Positions 53,744-61,551 of a stretch of DNA of 61,551 nt are shown here, in pieces. Where the stretch lies: assembly GCA_016927115.1 (NCBI GenBank), contig JAFGNH010000008.1, forward strand, positions 1-61,551. The letters run 5' to 3'. The position numbers and the translations under genes were made by a program. Origin of the DNA: Anaerolineales bacterium. Lineage in GTDB: Bacteria > Chloroflexota > Anaerolineae > Anaerolineales > E44-bin32. The notes beneath the pieces are model-generated. The model saw only the letters and a program-made list of their open reading frames with translations, searched no databases and was not told the origin of the DNA. Position 1 is the first letter of the stretch; every line of letters begins with the position of its first letter.

Positions 53744-54042
53744 ATGATGAACGGCCCCATCTGACAGTGTTATTCAACAAGAACTGAAAAACCGGGGCTT
53801 TAGTGTACTGTTCAGTGAACCGGCAGAGGGCGAGCATACAGCCTGGCCGCGGGCCTCCCACGAGGTAGCACTAGCGGTGACCGACACCGGCTTTGCAGAA
53901 ACCACAGAACTGGAGCGTTCCTTTCTCGGAACAGCAAGGCAGCCTGCCCGGCCTGAACCTGAAACCCGCAGGGCAGGTATTTCAATTGGAACCACGGCAC
54001 GTGATGGCAGTTTTTTTAAGCGGTTTAATCAGGGTACAATAA
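53744..54042 (+). pseudogene. Decayed short gene with two frameshifts
   Basis: After AAGGGGG, ATGATGAACGGCCCCATC opens a frame that stops at once, but protein-like reading continues in the next frame as DSVIQQELKNRGFSVLFSEP...HEVALAVTDTGFAETTELERSF (about 53763-53930), then in the third as LPGLNLKPAGQVFQLEPRHV and MAVFLSGLIRVQ to TAA at 54040. Together this looks like one protein of about 95 residues broken twice. The family is not recognised. The rest of the 617-nt gap shows no gene. Confidence 0.42.
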
Positions 54043-54121
54043 GGTCGCAGAAAGAATATTTATGTTACACAAAACATGGGCAGTAAAACGTTAAAAAAAA
54101 ACTACACCATAAGGAGCAAGC

Positions 54122-55627
54122 ATGAAAGAGAAGATGGAACGTTTTCGACAGCTGATAGGTGAGATCAGCGATCTGGAAAACACAATGTCTGTGCTTGGAT
54201 GGGACCAGCAGGTTAACATGCCGGAAAACGGTGCGGAAGCCCGGTCCATGCAGCTTGCCACACTGGCCGGCCTGGCTCACAGCAAATTCGTCGGTACCGA
54301 AATGGGGCAAACCCTGGAAGCGCTGAAACCTTTCCTGGCGGATCTACATCCGGATTCTGACGAATACTGCCTGATTTCCCGTACAGCAGAAGAATATGAG
54401 AAGCAGAAAAAAGTACCGACCTCTTTTGTAGCGGAATTTTCACGTGTGACCACCATGGGGCAGCAGGCCTGGGAAAAAGCCAAGTCGGCTTCGGATTTCA
54501 GTAAATTCCAGCCGAATCTGGAAAAGATCATCGAGATGCGCCGAGAGTATGCCGGCTTTTTTGCACCGTACGACCATGTGTATGATCCCCTGCTGGACGA
54601 TTTTGAGCCGGGCTTGAAAGCCGCCGATGTCCGCCGGGTATTCGAAGAAATCAAACCCCAGCAGGTCGAACTGCTGCAGGCGATTGTGGACAAAGGCCCG
54701 GTCATTGATGATTCCCTGCTGTACCTGCATTATGACGAGGATAAACAGTGGAACTTTGGTGTCGATGTGATCGAAAAATTCGGCTTTGATTTTACCAGCG
54801 GCCGGCAGGATCGCTCCATACACCCCTTCACCACTGAGTTCGGCCACGGCGATGTTCGCATCACCACCCACTTTGACACAGAATTCCTCAGTATGGCACT
54901 CTTTGGCACCATGCATGAAGCAGGGCACGCCATGTATGAGCAGGGGGTGAGTAAGTCGCTCAGCCGGACGATGCTTCACCACGGCGCCTCCCTCGCCGTG
55001 CACGAATCCCAGTCCCGCATGTGGGAGAATCTGGTAGGACGCAGCTTGCCATTCTGGAAAGCTTTCTACCCCCGCCTGCAGGAACTTTTCCCTGAGAACC
55101 TTGGGAACGTGGGCCTCAATGCATTCTACAGGGCTGTCAACAAGGTGGAACCATCGCTGATCCGTATCTTCGCGGATGAGATGACCTACAACCTGCATAT
55201 CATGCTGCGGTTCGATCTCGAGCTGGCCATGATGCAGGGCGATCTTGAGGCAGCTGATCTGCCGGAGGCCTGGAACAGCAAGATGCAGGAATATCTGGGG
55301 ATCACGCCCCCGAACGATGCCAAAGGCGTTCTGCAGGACGTACACTGGTCAGGCGGAATGATTGGCTATTTCACCACGTATGCGCTGGGGAACCTGATCG
55401 CTTCCATGCTGTGGGAGAAGATCCTGGAAGACATTCCCAATCTGGAATCGGGTTTTGAAAAGGCAGAGTTTGCACCGCTCCTCGACTGGCTGCGGGAGAA
55501 CGTGCACCGGCATGGTTCCAAGTATAAGCCGATGGACCTTGTGAAGAAGGTAACCGGGAAGGCCCTCACAGCCGAACCCTACATGCGTTACCTGCGCAGC
55601 AAATTTGGTGAGATTTACGATTTGTAG
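54122..55627 (+). CDS. M32-family zinc carboxypeptidase (Taq type)
   Basis: 501-residue cytoplasmic metallocarboxypeptidase that trims peptides from the C-terminus. Family signatures: DQQVNMP (about 28-34), HPFTTEFGHGDVRITT (234-249), zinc site HEAGH (265-269) and HESQSRMWENLVGRS (294-308) with the third ligand Glu295. ATG follows AAGGAGCAAGC. Full length. It fits with the peptide importers at the other end of the window, though it is far from them. Confidence 0.96.
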   Translation: MKEKMERFRQLIGEISDLENTMSVLGWDQQVNMPENGAEARSMQLATLAGLAHSKFVGTEMGQTLEALKPFLADLHPDSDEYCLISRTAEEYEKQKKVPTSFVAEFSRVTTMGQQAWEKAKSASDFSKFQPNLEKIIEMRREYAGFFAPYDHVYDPLLDDFEPGLKAADVRRVFEEIKPQQVELLQAIVDKGPVIDDSLLYLHYDEDKQWNFGVDVIEKFGFDFTSGRQDRSIHPFTTEFGHGDVRITTHFDTEFLSMALFGTMHEAGHAMYEQGVSKSLSRTMLHHGASLAVHESQSRMWENLVGRSLPFWKAFYPRLQELFPENLGNVGLNAFYRAVNKVEPSLIRIFADEMTYNLHIMLRFDLELAMMQGDLEAADLPEAWNSKMQEYLGITPPNDAKGVLQDVHWSGGMIGYFTTYALGNLIASMLWEKILEDIPNLESGFEKAEFAPLLDWLRENVHRHGSKYKPMDLVKKVTGKALTAEPYMRYLRSKFGEIYDL

Positions 55628-55650
55628 ATTAAATCTCCAGCAACTACCCG

Positions 55651-55677
55651 GGGCGGGCCTTTGTGTCCGCCCTTTTT
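55651..55677 (+). terminator. Terminator of the M32 carboxypeptidase gene
   Basis: GGGCGG (55651-55656, plus one G-U pair) pairs with CCGCCC (55667-55672), followed by five T. Confidence 0.75.
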
Positions 55678-55750
55678 GCTTTCTGTGAAAAGTGTTTCAT
55701 TTTCTGAGGTTTTTTTGCCCTCGTCGCCCCCCCCCATGTTTTTCCGAGGC

Positions 55751-55806
55751 GGGGTGTGCGGCGAATGCGCAGGGAATGGTCGTGACCATTCCCTGCCGCC
55801 AACCCC
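55751..55806. repeat. Large REP-like intergenic hairpin
   Basis: An 11-bp perfect inner stem AGGGAATGGTC (55771-55781)/GACCATTCCCT (55784-55794) with a 2-nt loop is enclosed by GCGGC/GCCGC (55758-55762, 55795-55799) and GGGGT/ACCCC (55751-55755, 55802-55806). No T-run follows. The near-palindromic build and intergenic position suit a repeated element; a second copy is not in this window. Confidence 0.5.
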
Positions 55807-56088
55807 GGTGAGAGATATTCTGCTGCTTTGGTATTTACAGCATAAACCATAGAAAATGACGAACCCTCCTATACAACAGATGAAATTTTCCATGGCTTGC
55901 TTTTATGATATATAGGCAAGGGAGTTCCCTCACAAACTCGGGTTTTCAATCTCAGCTCGGGCTTTCTGCATTTATTAAATACCAGGTTATCAAAGCTCTC
56001 CTCGGGATGCTGTGTGTTGGCTGGGGGGCAGGTAACTGGTGGGGGTTTGCGTTTACCAGAGCATCCCACAAGAAAGTTAATCCCGGCA

Positions 56089-56116
56089 GAGACCCTTCGC
56101 AAGTTCAGGACGACAG
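56089..56116 (-). repeat. Fragment resembling the widespread GTCATCCTGAGC...GAAGGATCT-type repeat
   Basis: Read on the minus strand it contains TGTCGTCCTGAAC and TTGCGAAGGGTCT, close to a short intergenic repeat known from many bacterial genomes. The flanks 55807-56282 show no gene on either strand. Confidence 0.35.
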
Positions 56117-56282
56117 AGATAGGGCTGTCCCGAATCCAACCCAACCCTTTTGCAGAAACCATTACAAATGCAGCGTATCAATCAGCGAAATCTGTATTCA
56201 ATCTTCCTAATAGTGATTCAGTGTAATCTGTGGTTCAGCGTTATCAGCGTTTCTATACTACAATAACCCCTGAGGTATCAAC

Positions 56283-57158
56283 ATGGACTTCGGAATCACG
56301 CTTCCCTCCTACGGCCTTCAGGTCGACCCAGCCGCTATTCTCGACACCGCACTGGCTGCGGAAGAATACGGATTCCACTCGGCCTGGACTACGGACCACA
56401 TCCTGCTCCCGGAACAGGACGCAGCGAATTTCCGCGTCCTGTATGAATCCATCACCACGTTGGCGTATATCGCCGGGCAGACAGACCGTCTCCGGCTCGG
56501 CATATCCAGTCTGGTGCTCCCCATGCGGGACCCGATCCTTACTGCCAGGCAGCTGGCTGCGCTGGATGTGCTCAGCGGCGGGAGAGCCATGCTGTGTGTC
56601 AGCGTCGGCTGGAGCGAAGGTGAATACCGGAATCTGGGACAGGATTTCACCAACCGCGGTGCCCGCCTCGATGAAGCAATTACAGTAATGCGGTTGCTGT
56701 GGAACTCATCAGGTGAGCCTGTTTCGTTTGTCGGAACCTTCTACCATTTTGAAAGAAGCATCTTTAACCCTGTACCCCTGCAAACCGGCGGGCCTGAACT
56801 CTGGATCGGTGGGAATTCCCGGGCAGCCAGAAAACGAGCCCTTCGCACCGGCGCTGTCTGGCACCCCAGCAGCCTCCACCTCGACGTCTTTCAATCAGGA
56901 GCGGCCGAATATCACGCCCTTTCAAAACCGGGCACACCTGTTGGTATCGCCCCCCGCCTGCGGGTGACTTTTGGCAAACAGGATCCAGCAGCACATCTTT
57001 CAGGCAGCCCTGAAGAAATTATCACCAGGCTGAAACAGTACCGGGAAGCGGGTTTGACTGCAGCCGTTCTGAGCTTCAACGCCTCCAGCCAGGCACAGCG
57101 TCGCAGCTTTATGAAGGATTTTATGAAAACCATACCACCAGCCTTCCGTGGAGCCTGA
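56283..57158 (+). CDS. LLM-class (F420/FMN-dependent luciferase-like) oxidoreductase
   Basis: 291-residue TIM-barrel monooxygenase/oxidoreductase family protein: MDFGITLPSYG start, AAEEYGFHSAWTTDHILLP, LRLGISSLVLPMRDPILTARQLAALDVLSGGRAMLCVSVGWS in outline, and RGARLDEAITVMRLLW. In Chloroflexota and Actinobacteria such proteins often use cofactor F420, but FMN use cannot be excluded. The lipoprotein gene starts 3 nt after its stop codon, so co-transcription is likely. Confidence 0.9.
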   Translation: MDFGITLPSYGLQVDPAAILDTALAAEEYGFHSAWTTDHILLPEQDAANFRVLYESITTLAYIAGQTDRLRLGISSLVLPMRDPILTARQLAALDVLSGGRAMLCVSVGWSEGEYRNLGQDFTNRGARLDEAITVMRLLWNSSGEPVSFVGTFYHFERSIFNPVPLQTGGPELWIGGNSRAARKRALRTGAVWHPSSLHLDVFQSGAAEYHALSKPGTPVGIAPRLRVTFGKQDPAAHLSGSPEEIITRLKQYREAGLTAAVLSFNASSQAQRRSFMKDFMKTIPPAFRGA

Positions 57159-57160
57159 CT

Positions 57161-58069
57161 TTGAAACGAATCACCCCCATCCTCCTGCTGCTCCTGCTGA
57201 GTGCCTGCGCCTCCGCTAATGCGGAACCTGCAGCCGATGTACCTTCCCTGAATACGCCTGCTGCTCCGATACTCACAGCCACCAGCACACCCACAGCCAC
57301 ACTCTCTCCAACTCCTGGCCCCCGCACTGAAGGGACAAGAGCAGTGGTGATACAGGAAAACGTTCCACCGCCCACACCCACCGCCATCACCCTGCCGCGC
57401 GCACTGCCTGATGCCCACACCCAAATCTTCCAGCCCGGGCCGGCCTCCTTTGTCACCAGCCCGTTCCGTATCATAGGCCGCAGCGGTCCCACCTGGAATA
57501 ACAGAGTCGTTATCGACCTGGTTGGAGAAGATGGGCGACTGGTTTCCAGAACCTCCACATACCTGAACGCTCTTCCCGGCTATATCGGACCTTTTGCTGC
57601 CGAGGTGGAGTTTGAAATCGAGTCTGTTTCAGAACAGGCACGGCTGGAAGTATACACACACAGCAGGCGTGATGGCCAGGTATACCGGATGGCTTCTGTG
57701 GAGATTTTCCTGCTCAGCACAGGCCGCTCGTTGATTCATGCCGCGATAGATGGACCCGAGAGACTGGCTATCTTTTCCCCTCGTACGGATGCTGTTGTCT
57801 CCGGTGGAAGTGTCCAGGTGAATGGTGCCGGCTGGGTTGACTCAGATCTGCCGCTGATAATCGAAGTGTGCGACCGGATGGGGGATACCATCGCTTCCAC
57901 TACAACCTTTATGGATTCCCCCGGTACCGGCCAGACCGGCGTTTTCTCTGCCGAGGTTTCCTATGCCGTTGAAGTCAGCCAGCCCGGGCGCATATTGGTC
58001 TACGAACAGAGCACTGACGTTCCCGGTTTTATTCACATTAGCGGTGTGGATGTGTGGCTGAAACCCTGA
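57161..58069 (+). CDS. Lipoprotein with two Gmad2 (spore-germination Ig-like) domains
   Basis: 302 residues. TTG 57161 follows GGAG by 7 nt and starts the signal KRITPILLLLLLSAC (lipidated Cys16). A Pro/Thr-rich linker (about 30-85) leads to two immunoglobulin-like Gmad2 domains (about 88-185 and 195-300), each with the pattern SPFRIIGRSG.../SGGSVQVNGAGW..., then FAAEVEF or FSAEVSY. Gmad2 was described in spore-germination lipoproteins but also occurs in non-sporulating Chloroflexota. Likely a cell-surface binding protein. Confidence 0.82.
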   Translation: MKRITPILLLLLLSACASANAEPAADVPSLNTPAAPILTATSTPTATLSPTPGPRTEGTRAVVIQENVPPPTPTAITLPRALPDAHTQIFQPGPASFVTSPFRIIGRSGPTWNNRVVIDLVGEDGRLVSRTSTYLNALPGYIGPFAAEVEFEIESVSEQARLEVYTHSRRDGQVYRMASVEIFLLSTGRSLIHAAIDGPERLAIFSPRTDAVVSGGSVQVNGAGWVDSDLPLIIEVCDRMGDTIASTTTFMDSPGTGQTGVFSAEVSYAVEVSQPGRILVYEQSTDVPGFIHISGVDVWLKP

Positions 58070-58323
58070 CCGGATTAACGCACTGTCCTTCCACTGACCC
58101 GCAGCCAGGCCCTGGGCTTTCGAATACAACATCAGACGTTTTCCAATCGGGTATAAAAATGTGTCTGCGTTTGAAAGCACAAATATTCCACTATCTGAAA
58201 TGTGGATAACTCCGTGCAAGCTGATTTTTTCTGGAGACAACCATGGTTATGCAGCAGAACGCCACCGACTGCCGCACTCATTGAGAAGATGCCAGTGTTG
58301 ATCGTTTAATGAGATTCCTGTTT

Positions 58324-59538
58324 TTACTGGTCACCTCGTGGGACAGAAATCTCAAGATCTGATATGGGATAGGAGGAGCAGGGATGGATCCAGCCGTATT
58401 TCAGGTCTGCGGCGCGCCGTCCGTCTCTGCCTGGATGGATGTATACTTCTCCAGAAACCAGGTGCGAATGGCACCAACCACACTCTCCGGATCGGCAGCG
58501 GGAAGGAGGTGCCAAACCGGCTCTCTCCATGGTTACAAGCAGGGATTCTCCTGCCAGAGCTGCAAGATTGGCGGTAACTCCACCAATATGGACCTTAACA
58601 TGAAAGGTCTGCCCGGCAGCTTCCAGGGGATAACCCGGGGCCTGTTCGATATGTACAGCACTTCCGTATACCTCACTCCTGATCCGTCTTTGCGGCAGAT
58701 TTAACTGCGCCAGTTCGTTGAATACAAAATCATACATAACCTGCGGGCCACAGATAAAGAAGGTGCTGTTTTCTACATCAGCTGTTTTACGGATCAGATC
58801 TGCGGTGAGCAAACCCTGTTCGAATCCTTCCGCTTTTTCCCCGCTGCTTAGTACATGCACCACGCGGATATTTTCAGGAGCTTCTATTTCCAGGGCAGAA
58901 AGCTGGTCGTAGAACACAATGTCCTCCCGGCTGACGCTGCCGTAGAGGAGGAGGAGCAAGGCATCCATGCTTCCCGAGACAATTTCTTTTGCCATCGAGC
59001 AGAAAGGCGCGATCCCGGAGCCGCCGGCCAGCCCGACGATCCTGCGGCTGTCGCGCAGCGGTTCGTGATAAAAAAGGCCTGTTGGTTCAGAACTCACAAT
59101 CCTGGTTCCGACATTCCAGTTTTCCCAGATCCGGGGTGTCAGGAAACCATTCTCGTTTTTCCTGATGGTGATCTCATAATATCCATCTGTACCGGCTGCC
59201 TCAAAAGGCGCGGAGGAGATGGAGTAGGGGCGGGTGATGGTGCTCCCGTTCACTTCAAGTTTCAGGCTGAGATACTGGCCGGCCCTGAAAGGGGCGAGAC
59301 TGGACGTACCGGATTCGGAATCCGCAGTGAGTCTGAATGTACGTGTTGTCGGTGTTTCCTGGCGAACCTGGCTTACAATCAGGTTCTGCCGGGCTGGATG
59401 GAGCTGCCCTACAAGCTGGTTCAAAGGCGCAGCACCTCGGGAGAGAACTGGAGCGCTGGCGAAACGCTTTCGGCGGGCAGGAACCAATCGCCTGAAAGCC
59501 AGCAAATCCCGAATACGTCCCTTCACTTTTATCTTCAT
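58324..59538 (-). CDS. Ferredoxin reductase-like flavoprotein with C-terminal [2Fe-2S] domain
   Basis: 404 residues. After a basic N-terminal extension (1-50), an FAD domain (RPYSISS, 103-109), an NAD(P) domain (GLAGGSGIAPF 169-179; FICGPQVMYDF 261-271) and a plant-type [2Fe-2S] domain with Cys348, Cys353, Cys356 and Cys387. This is the one-protein reductase layout of class IB/III oxygenase systems and CrtI-linked reductases. Its start overlaps the desaturase-like gene stop by 4 nt, so it very likely delivers electrons to or from that enzyme. Confidence 0.93.
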   Translation of the reverse strand: MKIKVKGRIRDLLAFRRLVPARRKRFASAPVLSRGAAPLNQLVGQLHPARQNLIVSQVRQETPTTRTFRLTADSESGTSSLAPFRAGQYLSLKLEVNGSTITRPYSISSAPFEAAGTDGYYEITIRKNENGFLTPRIWENWNVGTRIVSSEPTGLFYHEPLRDSRRIVGLAGGSGIAPFCSMAKEIVSGSMDALLLLLYGSVSREDIVFYDQLSALEIEAPENIRVVHVLSSGEKAEGFEQGLLTADLIRKTADVENSTFFICGPQVMYDFVFNELAQLNLPQRRIRSEVYGSAVHIEQAPGYPLEAAGQTFHVKVHIGGVTANLAALAGESLLVTMERAGLAPPSRCRSGECGWCHSHLVSGEVYIHPGRDGRRAADLKYGWIHPCSSYPISDLEISVPRGDQ

Positions 59539-61103
59539 GAGCGCAAACCTCCTCCTTCACGGATGTCACGCAGGGTCAACAGCGCTGCAATCTGGCCTGA
59601 GAGATAGCTGCTGCTGTAGCCATGACAGCGGAAGGCAGATCCGCCGCAGAAATGCAATCCCTCAACATGCTGGTCTTCATCCATCATCATCATACGCGGC
59701 AGAAGGGAATCCCATGGCTCCGGTTCATACCCGTAGATTATGCCGTTATACGCTCCGGTGTAGCGGGCGAAGGTCTGTGGTGTGGCGACTGTAAATTCCT
59801 CGATATGCTCCCGGAGCCGGGTGCCGGTAGCCGCTTCAAGATCACGGATCAGCCCTTCAGCGATCCTGTTTTTGGCGCTGACATATTTATTGGGGGTGAT
59901 ATTCCAGGTTTCCGGCTGGAAGAGCGTTGTTATAGTCACGATGGAGGTTCCCGGCGGGGAGCAGTCAGGTACAGCGTTGTTAATACAGACCACAGCCTGC
60001 ATTTTGGGTGTATCCAGAGTACTGAAGGATTCATACCCTGCTGTTGTATCCATGCTGCGGTAAACAAAGTAGCTGTATTCCTTCAATCCCAGTTCGTCCG
60101 GTGACGCATCCAGCCCCAGGTAAACAACAAAGGCACTCACTCCTTCCACTCGCGCATTGCACTCCTGCAGCGCTGCCCGTGGAACCTCCTCATTGGGATG
60201 GATGAGAAAGTTATAGACCAGGGTCGGTGAGACGTTGGCGATCACATGATTGGTCCTGATATGATCCCCTCTCGAGGTGACCACGCCTTCAACACGCCCA
60301 TGCCTGACCAGGATTCTCTCCACCTGTGTGTTGTACAATACGCTGCCCTCCAGCTCCCGGATCCGCGCATCCAGAGCAAGAGAAATCTCATGTGAGGTCT
60401 GGCGAGGAATGACCGCTCCATACAAAAGGAATTTATACAGCATGGCTCCATAGATGGTGAAGCTGGCCCGGCTGGTGGGGGGCCCGAGATACGACCACTG
60501 CGCGTGCAGGATATGCCGGGCCCGTTCGGGAACGTTGAGGGCATCAGCAACCTGGTCAATCGTGTAGGGGGCGGTATTCAACAGGCTGGCGTATTTGGTA
60601 AGCAGGAGTTTTTTATCCGGCTGGCCGCGTGATTTGCCGACATAGGCAATTCCCTCGAGCAGTTCCCTGCACAGGTTCAGGTAATTGGTTACCGGTTCCC
60701 TGCTGCCCGGCACTTCACGCTCAAGGGCATCGATGAATGCGTCAACGCCGTAGGGCATCGTGACGTCGAGTTCCTGCCCCGGGTTGGTAATGATCAGGCG
60801 GAAACCCTCAGGCACTTCGGCCCAGTCCAGGAACACACCGAGTTCATCTTCAAAGAATTCGCGCACACTGCCCCGATTGGAAGGAGGCCCGACATCAGCA
60901 ATCTGGTGCAGAGATGTTTCAAATTCGAACCGTCCGCGCCGGAAGCTGGTAGCAAATCCGCCCGGCAGGTTGTGCTGTTCCAGGAGAAGCACCTCATTCC
61001 CCATAGCAGCCATCTTGACCGCTGCTGTCAGACCGCCGTTTCCGGCACCGATAACGACGGTTTCAACTTCTCGCTTGACCTGCTGGTTCACTGCTCCTGT
61101 CAT
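59535..61103 (-). CDS. Phytoene-desaturase/retinol-saturase-like FAD oxidoreductase
   Basis: 522 residues. N-terminal FAD motif VVIGAGNGGLTAAVKMAAMGNEV (about 15-37) followed by LPGGFATSFRRGRFEFETSLHQI; C-terminal FAD-closing motif GLHFCGGSAFRCHGYSSSYLSGQIAA. This is the CrtI/retinol-saturase branch of amine-oxidase-like flavoproteins, which desaturate, isomerise or saturate polyenes. No other carotenoid genes are nearby, so the substrate is open. First gene of a two-gene operon with the 2Fe-2S reductase. Confidence 0.9.
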   Translation of the reverse strand: MTGAVNQQVKREVETVVIGAGNGGLTAAVKMAAMGNEVLLLEQHNLPGGFATSFRRGRFEFETSLHQIADVGPPSNRGSVREFFEDELGVFLDWAEVPEGFRLIITNPGQELDVTMPYGVDAFIDALEREVPGSREPVTNYLNLCRELLEGIAYVGKSRGQPDKKLLLTKYASLLNTAPYTIDQVADALNVPERARHILHAQWSYLGPPTSRASFTIYGAMLYKFLLYGAVIPRQTSHEISLALDARIRELEGSVLYNTQVERILVRHGRVEGVVTSRGDHIRTNHVIANVSPTLVYNFLIHPNEEVPRAALQECNARVEGVSAFVVYLGLDASPDELGLKEYSYFVYRSMDTTAGYESFSTLDTPKMQAVVCINNAVPDCSPPGTSIVTITTLFQPETWNITPNKYVSAKNRIAEGLIRDLEAATGTRLREHIEEFTVATPQTFARYTGAYNGIIYGYEPEPWDSLLPRMMMMDEDQHVEGLHFCGGSAFRCHGYSSSYLSGQIAALLTLRDIREGGGLRS

Positions 61104-61390
61104 AGTCTTCTCCTTGAAGAGCCCCCCGGGAAAGGTAGTAGTGGTAGGAAGATGCCGGGCTGCGGGGTCTATGCAGATAGTGATAGGACAGCGGGACTCC
61201 GCTCCGGCAGCTTTCTACTAATTTAACCCAAAAAGCAGAGTTGCGGTACTGCCCAACACTGCACGGGACTGAGAGTGCCTGTTGAGGCAAAAGATGGGGA
61301 TGGTATTAACCGGGGGCAAAAAACCCGGGCCGGGGATTGGCGGACACGACTATAAATCGGCTGTATAGCGGACCCCTCGTGAATGGACAT

Positions 61391-61551
61391 TGTCCACTCA
61401 TCCATCGGACAGCCCGCTCCTGTGTATGTGCAGAAGGGTCCTTTCACCTCTCCGCGCAGGGGTGGACCCACGTGTCCACCTATCCATCGGATGGCACGGT
61501 CCTGTGTATGTGCAGAAGGGTCCTTTCACCTCTCCGCGCAGGGGTCGACAC
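61391..61551. repeat. 82-bp tandem direct repeat, two copies (second cut by the window end)
   Basis: Copy 1 is 61391-61472 and copy 2 is 61473-61551. Both begin TGTCCAC and share a long identical core from TCCTGTGTATGTGCAG to TCCGCGCAGGGGT. Each unit begins with TGTCCAC and copy 1 ends GTGGACC, so unit ends can pair. No coding frame is supported. The array may continue beyond the window. Confidence 0.8.

Noticed and set aside
55869..56162. 97-residue minus-strand frame in the gap before the LLM-class gene
   Set aside because: Its sequence includes the translated form of a common intergenic repeat and has no ribosome site.
61381..61551. CRISPR array
   Set aside because: The repeats are tandem and contiguous, 82 bp long, with no spacers and no cas genes.

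Overview
The window reads like a chromosomal segment of an anaerobic, fermentative member of the Chloroflexota (Anaerolineae-like). This is an inference. It rests on lipoproteins with long AEEP-rich linkers after the lipobox, a single-chain pyruvate:ferredoxin oxidoreductase, a thioredoxin-VKOR fusion, Gmad2 and TadZ-type proteins, and small intergenic hairpin repeats. No rRNA, tRNA, CRISPR array or transposase was found. Genes are dense, with many 4-nt ATGA overlaps.

Layout. (1) 169-13571 (+): two complete five-gene oligopeptide/dipeptide-type ABC importers in tandem, each SBP-permease-permease-ATPase-ATPase. Each has a promoter, a long leader and a terminator. The two leaders share conserved blocks and a covarying stem. 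The second importer is unusual: its binding protein is circularly permuted, and its DppC-type permease carries about 110 extra extracytoplasmic residues that look like a binding-protein lobe. The DppC of the first importer carries a different, membrane-embedded insertion. (2) 13689-15576: mscS and a family 2 glycosyltransferase, divergent from one shared CATG. (3) 23344-15639 (-): a six-gene signalling operon made of a receiver-ATPase of TadZ/CpaE type, a Flp-like pilin with a lectin-like domain, a membrane-anchored carboxypeptidase-regulatory-like protein, a single-domain response regulator, a 1498-residue hybrid kinase and an HPt protein. (4) 23659-31792: UbiA-type prenyltransferase, a frameshifted Tic20/DUF4870-like gene, a GT-C membrane protein, sbcC/sbcD, a LOG-family hydrolase and a HIT protein. 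(5) 31926-40675: a P-loop protein, Trx-VKOR, a dihydroorotate dehydrogenase-like flavoprotein divergent from PFOR, and an SLC13-type transporter.

(6) 48464-41573 (-): a sugar-type ABC importer without its ATPase, translationally coupled to PHP phosphoesterase, HAD phosphatase, ADP-ribosylglycohydrolase-family and PfkB kinase genes. It diverges from a DeoR repressor, and a palindrome sits on the -35 of the importer promoter. Together the genes suggest uptake and breakdown of a ribosylated or phosphorylated glycoside. (7) 50081-53504 (-): UDP-ManNAc dehydrogenase, UDP-GlcNAc 2-epimerase and a GT4 glycosyltransferase (surface polysaccharide). (8) 54122-61103: M32 carboxypeptidase, LLM-class oxidoreductase, a Gmad2 lipoprotein, and a two-gene redox operon (2Fe-2S flavoreductase plus phytoene-desaturase-like enzyme). 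The window ends in an 82-bp tandem repeat.

Several gaps contain what look like decayed short genes and REP-like hairpins.
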